From Lachancea kluyveri NRRL Y-12651 (Eukaryota > Ascomycota > Saccharomycetes > Saccharomycetales > Saccharomycetaceae): 64,000 bases of DNA. Where the stretch lies: the NCBI GenBank assembly GCA_000149225.2, contig CM000689.1, positions 310,001-374,000 on the forward strand. The letters run 5' to 3'. The position numbers were made by a program, and so were the translations under genes. Positions 27,347-37,608 of the stretch are shown here, in pieces; positions within the stretch are counted from its first letter, which is position 1, and each line of letters begins with the position of its first letter. The notes beneath the pieces were generated by a model. The model searched no databases and was not told the origin of the DNA. It was given only the letters and a program-made list of their open reading frames with translations.

Positions 27347-30300
27347 ATGGTTTCTCTCACAGTCCAGCAGAGTCAATGCGAGTACTCTGTCCCCAAACAA
27401 GAGCTATTCCGGCATCTTCTTGATCAGCCACTCACCGAGGAGCAGGAATCACTACTCGAAGAGGTGTCTCAGCCCAAGGCAAAAAAGAGAAAGGTTGCGC
27501 AACGGTCTGTAGACTTTGTCAGATACCAGCTGAAAAGTGTTGAGGAATTGAGTGGTGGCAGCAGCAGCAGCGAGATCAAAGTCCCCGTATCTGCCCAGCT
27601 ATCCGAACCAGAAGACACGGAACAGAAACTGCTAACCATCAGCTACAAAGGCACCCCACTGTTGAAACTTGATCTGCATGGAAACACATGCCCGGAGAAT
27701 GGCCTCAAGATAATTGCCGCCAAGTGCACAGAGTTCGAGATCAAGCAGGCCAACGCGAGACTGAGGCTGGCTGCCAAGGCCAACGGAGCCAAGGGAAGAG
27801 GCAGGAAGAAACGCACACCGGTGGCCACAACAAGAGTTCCAAACACCTACAAAGAGGTTTCGATGACCCCAATGATGCTGGCTGTCAACCAAGACGGCGA
27901 CTGGCATCTACAGACCACGCTAACGTTAAGCTATTTACCGGATTCCAACAACGTCTTTTCAGAGGAAACCAACTCGCTGTTGGACGAACTGTTCTGCCCA
28001 AGACGTGAGCACTTTCTGGACCATGCTCCAGGATATCTCACCATCGAGAAGGACTTTGGAACACAGGCTGCCAGATACACGAAACAGGTTCTCACAGAAC
28101 GCGTGGAGCTACCCCCAATCGACGGGCTCAACACCTCGCTGCTTCCCTACCAAAAGCAGTCGGTCCACTGGATGCTGCAAAAGGAGGGCTACTACGGTAT
28201 TCCATACAGTGCTGGCAACGACGAGGAGCTGCGCCAGTTCCTGAACACGCATGTTTCCTACGGATACGAGACGCTCATGCCAGTGGACTCCGCCGTGCCG
28301 CTGTTCTGGAACAAGTTTTCCGGCTTTGTCCTCACGTCCGAGGAAGCCTGGGACATATACAACCGTCACGTCAAAGAGCAGATTGTCGAGGCCAAGGGCA
28401 TCCTGTCCGATGACACAGGGCTGGGCAAGACCGTTGAAACCTTGGCTTTGGTGTGTCTGCACAGGAGAAAGTTCAGGCCAGATGAACCAAGATCCTACAC
28501 TTTGCCAGAGGGCAGGGAGATCCTAAAGGCAAAAACCACGTTAATCTGCTGCCCGGGTCCCATCCTGCAACAGTGGCTCGACGAAGCCCATATCCACACC
28601 AAAGGCAGCGCCCTGTCCGTGTTCTATTACTGCGGTTACGACGAAGTCAAGAAGCAGCTCGAGACTGAAAACATCGGCGAAATCTCCCGCAAGCTGGCCG
28701 AGTACGACGTTATCGTGGCAGACTATGGAACGATTTCCTTTGAGCTCACAAACGTCGGCTACAGCACCGTTGCCAGGAGCCGTCGTTCCGGCTCTCCAAA
28801 ATACGACTACACGTCTCCCTTGTCATTGCTTGAGTTCTACAGAATCGCATATGACGAGGTTGAGTTGCTGTACGGCGATAGCTCGCCTGTGTCCAAATGC
28901 ACAAGGCTGCTAGCCAGGGTCCACACTTGGGGCGTGTCCAGCACCCCGATCGGAGACACCACGAATTTCCAGATGGTGCTGAGCTTTCTAAAGTTCCACC
29001 CCTTCGAAGCCTTTCCCAATATCATAACCAACGTCTCGACAAATGTATGGCTCGAAAACAGGCGCGAAGAAGTCGAACAGGGATACCACCACTGGTACTC
29101 CCCGTCCTACAATAAAACCAGTAAAACTGTTAATGGCATTGCTTTTGGTATCAACGATTTGTTCGACGTGTTCGTGCAGTGCAACCTGTGCATAAAGCAC
29201 ACAAGGGACTCTGTTAGTGACCAACTCGTACTGACTGCCCAGCACAACTACCTGATTCCTTTGGACCTGTCCCCCGTTGAAAGAGAGGACTACCAGGAGG
29301 TGTGGGAAGAGTTTTTGAACGAGACGGGCTTTGATGAGAACGGAAACCACGTTTTGCCAAATCACTCAAACACTCCATGGACGTTGAGCCGTTGGCTGGA
29401 GAGTCTGCTTGTAACAAACGGCACTTGTCTTTTGACAAGCGGGCTCAGGAGAACAGCAAACAGCACCAGCTCTGCAGAGGAGCAGCCGTCAGAACTGGAG
29501 AGCATGCATTCTCTTGTTGACACGCTGTGTAGGGATGTTTCTTCCAACATCGAGCTGCTGGAAAAGAAAAACTTGGAGATCAAGGTTAGGTCTGCGCACA
29601 CCAGGCTGGAATCAGAAAAGAAGCCGAGAGAAGTGATTGGGGCTTTGGAGGAAAGCAGGGCAGAACTGCTAACGGCTTTGAAGGAGAGGTGTGGTGTCGC
29701 CGATCCGTTTAGCTCTGACGCGGCACGCACCGCTGACGACGGAGAAGCAAGGGTTGACAGTAAGCTGTATTTCGAGTTGCTCCACATGTGTTATGCCACC
29801 CTGGCCAATGCATACAGTCTGTTGGGCTCAGCTGCTCCAGAGAAAACAGCAGGTCGTAGTACAGCATCCGCTGCCAGGGATCTCAAACAGTGCCACAGAC
29901 TGGAAAAGGAGTACCGCGACGGAGCTGGCGCACTGGAAAAGGCCATCCTTGCGGGGGTTGCTAGAGATATCACGCGCCAGGCAGAGGCCATAAAGAGGGA
30001 GTTTGAGGCCCCCGGGTCCGAACTGGCAACCGAACTGGCCCTTCTCGAGCTTCCTCTGTCCAGCGAGTTCTCCAAGAGGGCATCGACAGAACAACACTGC
30101 GCAGATCTGCAGGCAATATTTGACGCTTTGAACAAGCAGCGCTGCCGGTTTGAAGAGCTGTTTGCACAGCTCAAGGAGCTGTGCTACAAGCCGGTTGCAG
30201 GCTGCAGAAGTGCAGGCGTTAATAGCTTGAAAGCCGACCAAAAAAAGATGTTTGCTTTACTCAACTGCTTGAAAATAATTGCACAAAACAGAGATGCCGT

Positions 30301-31771
30301 AGCCTCCAGCGTGGAGCAGCTGAGACCCGCCAAAACCTTGGCGAGCTTCAAGGCATTCTCAAAGGCCCACAAAACCATGTTTTTAGACCTGGCCTTGTTT
30401 GAGGGTGCGCCGCTGAGGGTGGTTCTCCACGTTGTGTCAAATGCAAAGGTTGCGAAACTGCTTGCGAGCGGCGACTCTGGAATAGTGGACAACACGCCCG
30501 AGGACGAGTTGAGCAAGTTCATTGAGTCGGCGATTTCCAGCATTTCCAAGGAGGCAGGGGCGGTGCTGGCTTCGCTGGACAAGTTCGAAAAGCTGCACAA
30601 GAGCAGAGAGGGCTACCTGAAACGGGTGCAAGAAACCAAAGAGCCCGAGTGTACCTGTACGTCCACTGTAAAGAGCGGTGCGCCTGCGTCAAAGAAGACC
30701 ATGCCAGCTACTGCAAAGGATGACGAAGCGTATGCGCAGAACCTGGCGAAAATCAACAGCCTCTATGCGAGAACCAAATACTTGAAAAAGCTGTCGAAAC
30801 TGAAAGAGGAACACAAGGAGGGCGAGGAGCTGAGCTGTGCCGTATGTTTTAACGAGATTTTTGTGGGGTCGGTGGTCAAGTGCGGTCACTTTTTCTGCTA
30901 CAGCTGCATCCACACCTGGCTGAAAGAGCACAACACCTGTCCTCTGTGCAAGACCAACGTGACACCCTCCGAAGTCTACAACTTTCGCTACAAGGAGGGT
31001 GAAGAACTACCAGAGGATGGTGCCGAAGAAGCGGCACAGGAGAGCGGCCCCTTCTCCCAGAAACCAAAGCCCGTGTACTACGGCAGGTACAAAAAGTATC
31101 CAAGACTCGACCTAGTGAAACAGATGGGCGTGAGGAGAGAATACTGTACCAAGATAGATTTCGCAGTCAAGTTGGTCACCTACCTAAAGGTGGAATACGA
31201 GCAAAAGGTGAAGGCTTCGAAATGCCAAACATCACTGTCTCCTCCGCAGATTTTGGTTTACTCCAACTCTTTTATGGCCCAAAGACACCTTTCCGAGGCG
31301 TTCAAGGCGCATTCAATCAGCCACTTTAATACTGAGTTCGGACAGGACCTGGCGAAAGAAGCGGAACTGTTTAAGAGGGATAGCAGCATAACCTGCCTTT
31401 TGATGAACCCTAAATGGTGCTCCCGCGGGCTAAAGCTGACCAACGCCACCCACGTGATTCTGATGGAGCCAATGTCTGAGGGCCGTATCCAAGAACAGGC
31501 GGTTGAGAGGATCCATAGAATCGGACAGGGCAAGGACACATTTGTCTGGCACCTCATGACGAGAAACACCGCGGAGGAGAGCACGTTGAAGTACAGGATG
31601 CTACTAGAAGAGAAAAACTCAAGAGAGAGGCTCGCGGCGGAGACGGACAGAGAAGCTGGCGAGGGAGAAGCTGGCGAGGAAGAAGTCCGTGGCGAAGGGC
31701 ATCAAACCGGCACCACCCGTCCCCTCAGTGATTTGGAAGTCCACTGCTGGAACTGCCTCTTCGGGAAATAG
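27347..31771 (+). CDS. IRC20: SNF2-family helicase-like / RING E3 ubiquitin ligase, IRC20-like
   Basis: Large nuclear protein combining a Swi2/Snf2 ATPase with an internal RING finger, as in S. cerevisiae Irc20 (YLR247C, 1556 residues), linked to recombination control and ubiquitin ligation. Seen in the 1474-residue product: Walker A in LSDDTGLGKTVETLALVCLH (Lys near residue 361), a motif Ia-like LICCPGPILQQWLDE, motif II as YDEVELLYG near 502, WGVSSTPIGDTTNFQ (motif III region), then a long helical insert (about 700-1150). A C3HC4 RING (CAVCFNEIFVGSVVKCGHFF... CPLCKT, about 1164-1203) splits the ATPase halves, and the second RecA lobe ends with ERIHRIGQGKDTFVWHL near 1388. Motif II reads DEVE rather than the more usual DEAH/DEVQ. 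The first ATG is used. Confidence 0.9.
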   Translation: MVSLTVQQSQCEYSVPKQELFRHLLDQPLTEEQESLLEEVSQPKAKKRKVAQRSVDFVRYQLKSVEELSGGSSSSEIKVPVSAQLSEPEDTEQKLLTISYKGTPLLKLDLHGNTCPENGLKIIAAKCTEFEIKQANARLRLAAKANGAKGRGRKKRTPVATTRVPNTYKEVSMTPMMLAVNQDGDWHLQTTLTLSYLPDSNNVFSEETNSLLDELFCPRREHFLDHAPGYLTIEKDFGTQAARYTKQVLTERVELPPIDGLNTSLLPYQKQSVHWMLQKEGYYGIPYSAGNDEELRQFLNTHVSYGYETLMPVDSAVPLFWNKFSGFVLTSEEAWDIYNRHVKEQIVEAKGILSDDTGLGKTVETLALVCLHRRKFRPDEPRSYTLPEGREILKAKTTLICCPGPILQQWLDEAHIHTKGSALSVFYYCGYDEVKKQLETENIGEISRKLAEYDVIVADYGTISFELTNVGYSTVARSRRSGSPKYDYTSPLSLLEFYRIAYDEVELLYGDSSPVSKCTRLLARVHTWGVSSTPIGDTTNFQMVLSFLKFHPFEAFPNIITNVSTNVWLENRREEVEQGYHHWYSPSYNKTSKTVNGIAFGINDLFDVFVQCNLCIKHTRDSVSDQLVLTAQHNYLIPLDLSPVEREDYQEVWEEFLNETGFDENGNHVLPNHSNTPWTLSRWLESLLVTNGTCLLTSGLRRTANSTSSAEEQPSELESMHSLVDTLCRDVSSNIELLEKKNLEIKVRSAHTRLESEKKPREVIGALEESRAELLTALKERCGVADPFSSDAARTADDGEARVDSKLYFELLHMCYATLANAYSLLGSAAPEKTAGRSTASAARDLKQCHRLEKEYRDGAGALEKAILAGVARDITRQAEAIKREFEAPGSELATELALLELPLSSEFSKRASTEQHCADLQAIFDALNKQRCRFEELFAQLKELCYKPVAGCRSAGVNSLKADQKKMFALLNCLKIIAQNRDAVASSVEQLRPAKTLASFKAFSKAHKTMFLDLALFEGAPLRVVLHVVSNAKVAKLLASGDSGIVDNTPEDELSKFIESAISSISKEAGAVLASLDKFEKLHKSREGYLKRVQETKEPECTCTSTVKSGAPASKKTMPATAKDDEAYAQNLAKINSLYARTKYLKKLSKLKEEHKEGEELSCAVCFNEIFVGSVVKCGHFFCYSCIHTWLKEHNTCPLCKTNVTPSEVYNFRYKEGEELPEDGAEEAAQESGPFSQKPKPVYYGRYKKYPRLDLVKQMGVRREYCTKIDFAVKLVTYLKVEYEQKVKASKCQTSLSPPQILVYSNSFMAQRHLSEAFKAHSISHFNTEFGQDLAKEAELFKRDSSITCLLMNPKWCSRGLKLTNATHVILMEPMSEGRIQEQAVERIHRIGQGKDTFVWHLMTRNTAEESTLKYRMLLEEKNSRERLAAETDREAGEGEAGEEEVRGEGHQTGTTRPLSDLEVHCWNCLFGK

Positions 31772-32108
31772 CCCTCAAGTCCTTTTAAATACCACGCTAA
31801 ATATCAGTATAGCCTAGTTTGGAAACTTGTGAGAGAGCCTGAGATTTGCACAAGGCCACAAGGCTGCACATTGCACAGGACTGTAATACCATGTCTTTGC
31901 AGAGTTTGAAGAGTCTCCAACGCGATGGAGTTCGGCGTCGAGTGCACGAGCTTGTGGACGCTCTTGCATGTTGCGTCGCGACGCGTCTTGGTCCGCGCTG
32001 TCGAGCAGCACATGCCATCGCGCTGTGCGCCATCACTGTCAAGCAAGTGGTTGGCAAGTTCAACGCACCCAGCGTTGCAGAGGTTTGTGGACCAGCAGCA
32101 AAAAAAAC
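31772..32108. other. Intergenic IRC20/RNH203
   Basis: About 340 bases. Frames open into the RNH203 start lack conserved content before the chosen ATG. Nothing else seen. Confidence 0.5.
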
Positions 32109-32516
32109 ATGAACCGGCCCGAAATCCTGATAGAGAAACCCCTCGAGTCACTTCCCACAAGTTACCAGGCACACTTTGTGCCCTGCAAGGTGCGCTACTC
32201 CGGCACGACACAGGAGTTCAAAAACCAGTTCCAGCTGGACCAGGAGGAGATGCAGGGCACCCGTGCGGGCAAAGACGAGTATGTCACCTACATCAGAGGG
32301 CGCAAGATTGTTGGCAAGGAGATCACTGCACTAGAAGGCTGCCTGGCTACGTTGGTGGAGGAGACCACGAATCCGGACGGCAACACGACGTGGCAGCCCG
32401 TGGCCTCTCTTTCCAAACTGGTCAACTACGAAAGAGAAGGCAACGAGGGCCGATTGGAGGAGGAGATGGGCAAGTTTCAAGAGTTTGTAGAGCTGGCCGA
32501 TCTGATCCACGGGTAA
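32109..32516 (+). CDS. RNH203: Ribonuclease H2 subunit C
   Basis: Non-catalytic subunit of the nuclear RNase H2 complex that removes ribonucleotides from DNA and RNA:DNA hybrids. The 135-residue product has the small-subunit signature: an N-terminal HFVPCKVRYSG-type strand, the YIRGRKIVGKEITALEGCLA segment corresponding to the family's FRGR-x-L-x-G...G motif, and the closing FQEFVELADLIHG resembling the family end (LDLAEAIH). S. cerevisiae Rnh203 has 110 residues. The frame is open upstream for about 47 codons with no family similarity, so the ATG at 32109 is preferred. Confidence 0.82.
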   Translation: MNRPEILIEKPLESLPTSYQAHFVPCKVRYSGTTQEFKNQFQLDQEEMQGTRAGKDEYVTYIRGRKIVGKEITALEGCLATLVEETTNPDGNTTWQPVASLSKLVNYEREGNEGRLEEEMGKFQEFVELADLIHG

Positions 32517-33350
32517 GAGTCCTGTGTTGCTGCATGCTTAGTGGCGTGTAGCGTCGTGTTCTGCACTGCTGTGCGAGGGAGACGGGCATCGCGCAGACTG
32601 CAGGTTTTCAGGTTTGCTAGCGGTTGTTAGAGCCTTGTTTTATGTGTGCTTGTCGAGCAGCCATGCAAGGGGAGGAGGGGAGGAGAGAGGGAAAGGAAAT
32701 GCTCTTTTGTTTGGCGCCGCCCAACAGTAAGAGTGCTGTGCAGTGACAGTGATCAGGGATAAGACGTCCGGGCGTATGTAAAATACACGATACTCGTATA
32801 TAGCTCACAAGTCTTTCTGCAAAAAGCGGTTAATTGTTTATCCTGGCATGGGCGGTCTAGGACAAAATATGACACGCATGTGCCGCAGAGACTAGGCACC
32901 ATCAGAGACAGAATAGTGCGCACAATGGGTTGCCAAGGGCCGACAGAGCTCAGGAAACTGTTCAAATCGGCAACCCACAACTATCCACTATCAAAGGCCA
33001 ACGCTCTGCAGTCCGAAAGCGGCTGCTCTCTGGAACAACACGCCTCCCCCATAGTTGAAAGTGTCCAACACAAGCGCGTGGGACTGGCGTGTCCCAAGAC
33101 AAAACACAGCCTTGCAAGCCCTCTTTCTTGATAACCAGCAAAACCTCGCACATCTCTGCAAAAACGCCTATGGCATACATTAAACTACTTGTACATAAAC
33201 ATTACCTACACGCGCAGCGCGGACAGCGCCCCCGCAAAAGAGAGTAGGCTGCATACACGGGCACAAGCAGAGTGCATCGACCGACGGGAGCTACGGACAG
33301 CGAGCCCTACTGAGACGCCCACAACATGGGCAGCCGGGTGGCTAACGTGT
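32517..33350. other. Long convergent intergenic RNH203/SUI1
   Basis: About 830 bases between two convergent stop codons, long for this otherwise compact block. Short frames inside carry no recognised protein. No tRNA or obvious small nucleolar RNA boxes are visible. It could hold long 3' UTRs or a non-coding transcript; the sequence alone does not decide. Confidence 0.45.
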
Positions 33351-33677
33351 TCAAAAACCGTGGATCTTGATGTTCTTTTTTTGCATGCCCAGTTGTGTGA
33401 CCATAAACTCGCACACCTTGGCTCTCTGGTCACCTTGCATCTGGATGATCTGGCCCATCTCTTCGTCCTTGACAATGTTACCATTGCAGGCAAAGTCCTT
33501 CTTCAAGACCTTTAGGATTCTCTTCAAGTCATATTCCTCAGGGACACCTTGCACAGTGGTCAAAGTTTTTCTACCGTTTCTTTGCTGGATACGGATGTGG
33601 ATGTAGTTGGTGGCAGCGGTTTCGTCGTCACCAGTATCAGCGAATGGGTCGAAAGACTTTAGGTTTTCGATAGACAT
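33351..33677 (-). CDS. SUI1: Translation initiation factor eIF1
   Basis: eIF1 binds the 40S subunit near the P site and enforces AUG recognition during scanning. The 108-residue product is nearly identical to S. cerevisiae Sui1 in length and sequence (MSIENLKSFDPFADTGDDE start; NYIHIRIQQRNGRKTLTTVQ; QKKNIKIHGF end). The frame is open for 23 residues upstream but the conserved start is the ATG at 33677. Its base composition is visibly less G+C-rich than its neighbours, with codons of the kind favoured in highly expressed yeast genes, which fits its expected abundance rather than transfer. It sits next to SLA2 as in YNL244C-YNL243W. Confidence 0.98.
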   Translation of the reverse strand: MSIENLKSFDPFADTGDDETAATNYIHIRIQQRNGRKTLTTVQGVPEEYDLKRILKVLKKDFACNGNIVKDEEMGQIIQMQGDQRAKVCEFMVTQLGMQKKNIKIHGF

Positions 33678-33774
33678 ATATATGTGAAAAGTAGTTTCCT
33701 TAGGGGGAAGAGTCTGAAATGAACAAAAGGAAGAGGTAGTTGACAAAGAGCAGATCTGATGAGGACCGGTAGAT

Positions 33775-33782
33775 AAAATTTT
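33775..33782. promoter_or_regulatory. AAAATTTT (RRPE-like) box upstream of SUI1
   Basis: AAAATTTT about 100 bases upstream of the SUI1 ATG, immediately followed by a long GA-rich tract. Confidence 0.4.
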
Positions 33783-33812
33783 CGCACCGCCTGCCGTCGC
33801 CGCCGTCCAGGG

Positions 33813-33846
33813 CGAGAGAGAGAGAAAGAGAGAGGAAGAGAGAGAA

Positions 33847-33888
<42 letters not shown>
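33813..33888. repeat. GA-rich microsatellite in the SUI1/SLA2 divergent promoter
   Basis: About 75 bases made almost only of GA with occasional GAAA and GGAA interruptions. The final 24 bases or so are pure GA repeat. Confidence 0.95.
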
Positions 33889-33890
<2 letters not shown>

Positions 33891-34281
33891 CTAGCGACAG
33901 TCGTCTATAGTGACGTCAAATTTCCATACAGATGCATCCGGAAGTCCCAATGTAGCCATGCAAAGCAGGCGTTTCAGTTATGGAGTGCGCAGCAGCAGCA
34001 GCAGCAGTGGCCAGAGATCTTGGCCTTTGTGCTACACACACTCTCTCCCCCCTCTCCCTGTTTTCTGACCGCATAAGGCCCTGTTGTCCCTTTCCACGGC
34101 AAATGTCCAGCTTCGAATGGCACAGCGTACGGCCCAAGAACACCTCGCCGCGTCGTCTCGTCCGCCCGCCTGCAAGTCGATAAATAGGGGCTGCGACGGA
34201 CGTGATTTCAGGCCCTCGCAACAACAAATCCTTTCGCTCCAGAAGAAGCAACTCTCCACCACCACCACCACCACAGTGCCA
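33889..34281. other. SLA2 upstream region
   Basis: About 390 bases between the GA tract and the SLA2 ATG. The SLA2 frame stays open through part of it from a TTG but without conserved content. A CCACCA run directly precedes the start codon. Confidence 0.5.
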
Positions 34282-37200
34282 ATGTCGAGAGCTGAACTGG
34301 ATCTGGAGAAATCCATTCGCAAGGCGTGCTCCATCGAGGAGACCGCCCCCAAAAGAAAGCACGTTCGTGCGTGCATCGTCTACACCTGGGACCACAAGAG
34401 CGCCCGGGCATTCTTCAACACGCTAAAAGTGCAGCCACTTGCGCAGGACGAAATCCAGCTGTTCAAGGCGCTGATCACCATGCACAAGGTCCTCCAAGAG
34501 GGCCACCAGTCTGCGCTGATCGAGGCGATCAAGAACAGGGACTGGATCGAGAGCCTTGGCCGGATATACGCCGGCGTGAGCGGTAACGGTTACGGAAGGC
34601 TGATCAACGAGTACGTGCACTTTCTGCTGATCAAGCTGCAGTTCCACCGCAACCATCGCGGCTTCAATGGCACGTTCGAGTACGAGGAGTATGTCTCATT
34701 GGTCTCGGTCTCGGACCCGAACGAGGGTTACGAAACCATCCTGGATCTGATGAACCTGCAAGACTCCCTGGACGACTTCCAAAAGGTGGTGTTTGCCAGT
34801 ATCTCGTCCTCCGCGTCCCTGCGCAAGAGTGAGTGCAAGATATCCGCGCTGGTGCCGCTGGTCTCCGAGTCGTACGGTATCTACAAGTTCATCACCTCCA
34901 TGATCAGAGCCATGCACAAACAGATGGGCGACGACGGTGCTTTGCAGCCCTTGAAAGAGCGCTACGACAACCAACACGCCCGGCTTTTCGAGTTCTACGC
35001 AGACTGCTCCTCGATCAGATACCTCACCTCGCTGATCACCATCCCAAAGCTTCCCACGCAGGCCCCAGACCTGTTTGTTGAGGACGACGAGGACACGGGC
35101 CCGCAACTAAAGTTCAGGACAACCTCCCAGTCCCAGTCCCCAGCACCACCCCCCCGGTCGCCTGCGCTCCCATCCAGGTCATCATCTGTCGTGGCTCTAC
35201 CACAGCACACCACCGGGTCCGTCACCCCCGCTGGCGCCATTCTCCCGGTCGTCACACAGCCCACGGGCATCGACTTCTGGAACAACCAACAGGTTCAATA
35301 CGAAGCTGAGCAGAGACGATTGGAACAGGAGCGCCAGCAACAACTGTTGCAGCAACAGCAGCAGCAGGCTTTGTTTGAGCAACAGCAGCGTGAGTTACAG
35401 CAGCAACAGCAGCAACAACAGCAACAACAGCAACAGCAATTACAGCAACAGATGCTGCAACAGCAGCAAACCCAAGGCCAAGTTTCCTCGCTGCAAAACG
35501 ACCTGCTTGCCCTGAGAAACCAGTACGAGCGCGACCAGATGCTCTTGGAACAGTATGACCAACGTGTGCAGCAACTGGAAAACGAGATCACCGCCATAAA
35601 CACCAACGCCACGCAACAGCTCACCAACAAGGATGAGCAGCTGGGCACCCTGCAGGAACAGCTACAGATCTGGAAAAACAAGTACGAGTCTCTCGCCAAG
35701 CTGTACTCGCAGCTGCGCCAGGAACATCTGCAGCTGCTGCAAAAGTTCAAAAAGTTGCAGCAAACAGCCAGCAGCGCCCAGGAAGCCATCGACAAGCGTG
35801 AAAAGCTCGAACGAGACCTCAAGGCAAAGAACATCGAGCTGGCAGACTTGATCCGCGAGCGCGACAGGGCCCGCCTGGACGGCGACAGGCTCAAGGGGGA
35901 CAAAGACAGAAAGATTGACGACCTGGAGCTGCAACTGCGCGAGCTGACCAGGAGGCTGGAGGACCAGGAAAGCACGCACTCGGAAAACCTGTCCACGGTC
36001 TTTGCCCAACACAAACGCGAGCTGGACGACCTTTCCAAGCGCCTTGCAACCGAGGCCTCCCCGCAACTGCAGGACCTGCAACGCAGATTGCACGACAAAG
36101 AGGAGGAACTCGAGATCGTGCAGCAAAGCATGGACGAGGCTCTGAAGGAGCTGGCCGAGCAGCAGCGTGAAAACGACGCCGCCATCGACGAGCAAATCGA
36201 CCAGGTCTTGGTGTCCCACCTGCACAAGCTGACCGATATCGTCGACGCGGTCTTGCTCGCTGGTATGCGGACTCTCCAGGACGCTGTCTTCGACCTCGAA
36301 TCGCCGATGCAGGCCGGAAACCAGAACGCCTCGTCGTCCTACGTCTTGTCCATTGTCGAAAAGGCCTCCGACCAGGCCACCGAGTTTGCCAACAGTTTCA
36401 ATGACTTTATCGCGGACGGACCGAACGGCGACCACGCCGCGATCATCAGCACGGTCTCGGAGTTCACAAGCGCCGTTTCGGAGCTACTGCTGGACTGCAA
36501 GGGTTTGGCCGGGTCGATGAAGCAGGAGCAGGTTGACGACTTTCTTACCCTGGTGAGACGCTGTGCGCGCGAGGCAGAGTTTTTCCTTGAGGACCTCCTG
36601 TCTGAGCATCTGAAGGGAAGCGAGGAGGAAAAAACGGACACGGTGATTAACGGCAACGTCGATATGCAGGAGAAACTGCACGAGCTGGCCGTGGCCGTGG
36701 AGGACCTGGTCCCGGTGGGCAAGCTCGCAGCCCGCTCCGGCGACCTGGCCTCGTACGTCGACAGCGAGATGGAAGCGGCCACCCAGTCCATCATTACCGC
36801 GTCCCAGCGTTTGCCGCAGCTCCTCGAAACCGCAGACTTTTCCGGCGACTTGGAGGTCAACAAGAACATCCTGGCCAACGCGATGGCCATCATCGACGCC
36901 ATCCTGGCCTTGATCAAGGCTGCTGCCGCGTGCCAGGACGAAATCGTCGCCCAGGGCCGTGGCTCCGCGTCCCGGTCCGAGTTCTACAAGAAGAACAACA
37001 GATGGACCGAGGGCCTGCTCTCGGCTGCCAAAGCAGTCGCAACCTCCACAAAGAACTTGATCTCGACGGCGGACGGCCTGCTCGCATCCAACAACTCCTA
37101 CGAAGAGTTCATTGTCGCCTCGAACGATGTCGCCGCCTCCACCGCCCAGCTCGTTGCCGCTAGCAGGGTCAAGTCTGGTCTGCATTCCACCACGCAGCGT

Positions 37201-37464
37201 ACCCTCGAGGAGTGCAGCAAAACCGTCTCCACCGCCTGCAGGACCTTGGTCCAACATATCCAAAGTATCCTGAATAAAGCGGGCGCAGGCGCTGACATCC
37301 AGGAAGTCGATTTCTCCAAGCTATCTGTGCATGAAAACAAAACCGCAGAAATGGAGCAGCAGGTCCAAATCTTGAAGCTTGAAAACGCTCTGGAAAGAGC
37401 CAGAAAGAGGTTGGGTGAAATAAGACAGTATAGTTATAGAGATGGCGATAGCGACAGTGAGTAA
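34282..37464 (+). CDS. SLA2: Endocytic adaptor with ANTH and talin-like actin-binding domains
   Basis: Sla2/Hip1R couples clathrin coats and membrane phosphoinositide to actin at cortical patches. The 1060-residue product begins MSRAELDLEKSIRKACSIEE, directly followed by the very conserved APKRKHVRACIVYTWDHKS of the ANTH domain (to about residue 270). A Pro/Ser linker follows, then a polyglutamine-rich part (about 337-400), a long coiled coil (about 400-650) and a C-terminal I/LWEQ (THATCH) module to the end (RWTEGLLSAAKAVATSTKNL, EEFIVASNDVAASTAQLVAA). S. cerevisiae Sla2 has 968 residues; the extra length is mostly the Gln-rich part. The ATG at 34282 is chosen by family alignment. SLA2 is the classic flank of MAT in this family. 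Confidence 0.97.
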   Translation: MSRAELDLEKSIRKACSIEETAPKRKHVRACIVYTWDHKSARAFFNTLKVQPLAQDEIQLFKALITMHKVLQEGHQSALIEAIKNRDWIESLGRIYAGVSGNGYGRLINEYVHFLLIKLQFHRNHRGFNGTFEYEEYVSLVSVSDPNEGYETILDLMNLQDSLDDFQKVVFASISSSASLRKSECKISALVPLVSESYGIYKFITSMIRAMHKQMGDDGALQPLKERYDNQHARLFEFYADCSSIRYLTSLITIPKLPTQAPDLFVEDDEDTGPQLKFRTTSQSQSPAPPPRSPALPSRSSSVVALPQHTTGSVTPAGAILPVVTQPTGIDFWNNQQVQYEAEQRRLEQERQQQLLQQQQQQALFEQQQRELQQQQQQQQQQQQQQLQQQMLQQQQTQGQVSSLQNDLLALRNQYERDQMLLEQYDQRVQQLENEITAINTNATQQLTNKDEQLGTLQEQLQIWKNKYESLAKLYSQLRQEHLQLLQKFKKLQQTASSAQEAIDKREKLERDLKAKNIELADLIRERDRARLDGDRLKGDKDRKIDDLELQLRELTRRLEDQESTHSENLSTVFAQHKRELDDLSKRLATEASPQLQDLQRRLHDKEEELEIVQQSMDEALKELAEQQRENDAAIDEQIDQVLVSHLHKLTDIVDAVLLAGMRTLQDAVFDLESPMQAGNQNASSSYVLSIVEKASDQATEFANSFNDFIADGPNGDHAAIISTVSEFTSAVSELLLDCKGLAGSMKQEQVDDFLTLVRRCAREAEFFLEDLLSEHLKGSEEEKTDTVINGNVDMQEKLHELAVAVEDLVPVGKLAARSGDLASYVDSEMEAATQSIITASQRLPQLLETADFSGDLEVNKNILANAMAIIDAILALIKAAAACQDEIVAQGRGSASRSEFYKKNNRWTEGLLSAAKAVATSTKNLISTADGLLASNNSYEEFIVASNDVAASTAQLVAASRVKSGLHSTTQRTLEECSKTVSTACRTLVQHIQSILNKAGAGADIQEVDFSKLSVHENKTAEMEQQVQILKLENALERARKRLGEIRQYSYRDGDSDSE
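35289..35485 (+). repeat. CAG/CAA repeat region encoding polyglutamine in SLA2
   Basis: Interrupted CAG/CAA codon runs giving several stretches of 5 to 14 consecutive Gln. The codon mixture (CAG and CAA) is typical of selected polyQ rather than a pure trinucleotide expansion. Confidence 0.85.
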
Positions 37465-37608
37465 AACTTTCGTAACGTTAGAGAAGTTGCCGTACAAAGT
37501 TAAATAATTTATGTATCAAAAAGAATGTAGATCATATTTCACAAGTATTTTTGAAAGCTTGAAAATACGCGAACGAAATAAATTGGTATTTCAAATTTTG
37601 AACGGACA

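Noticed and set aside
35295-36227. 310-codon Cys/Ser-rich frame opposite SLA2
   Set aside because: Antisense of the polyglutamine and coiled-coil coding region; Cys and Ser runs are the reverse reading of CAG/CAA and acidic codons.
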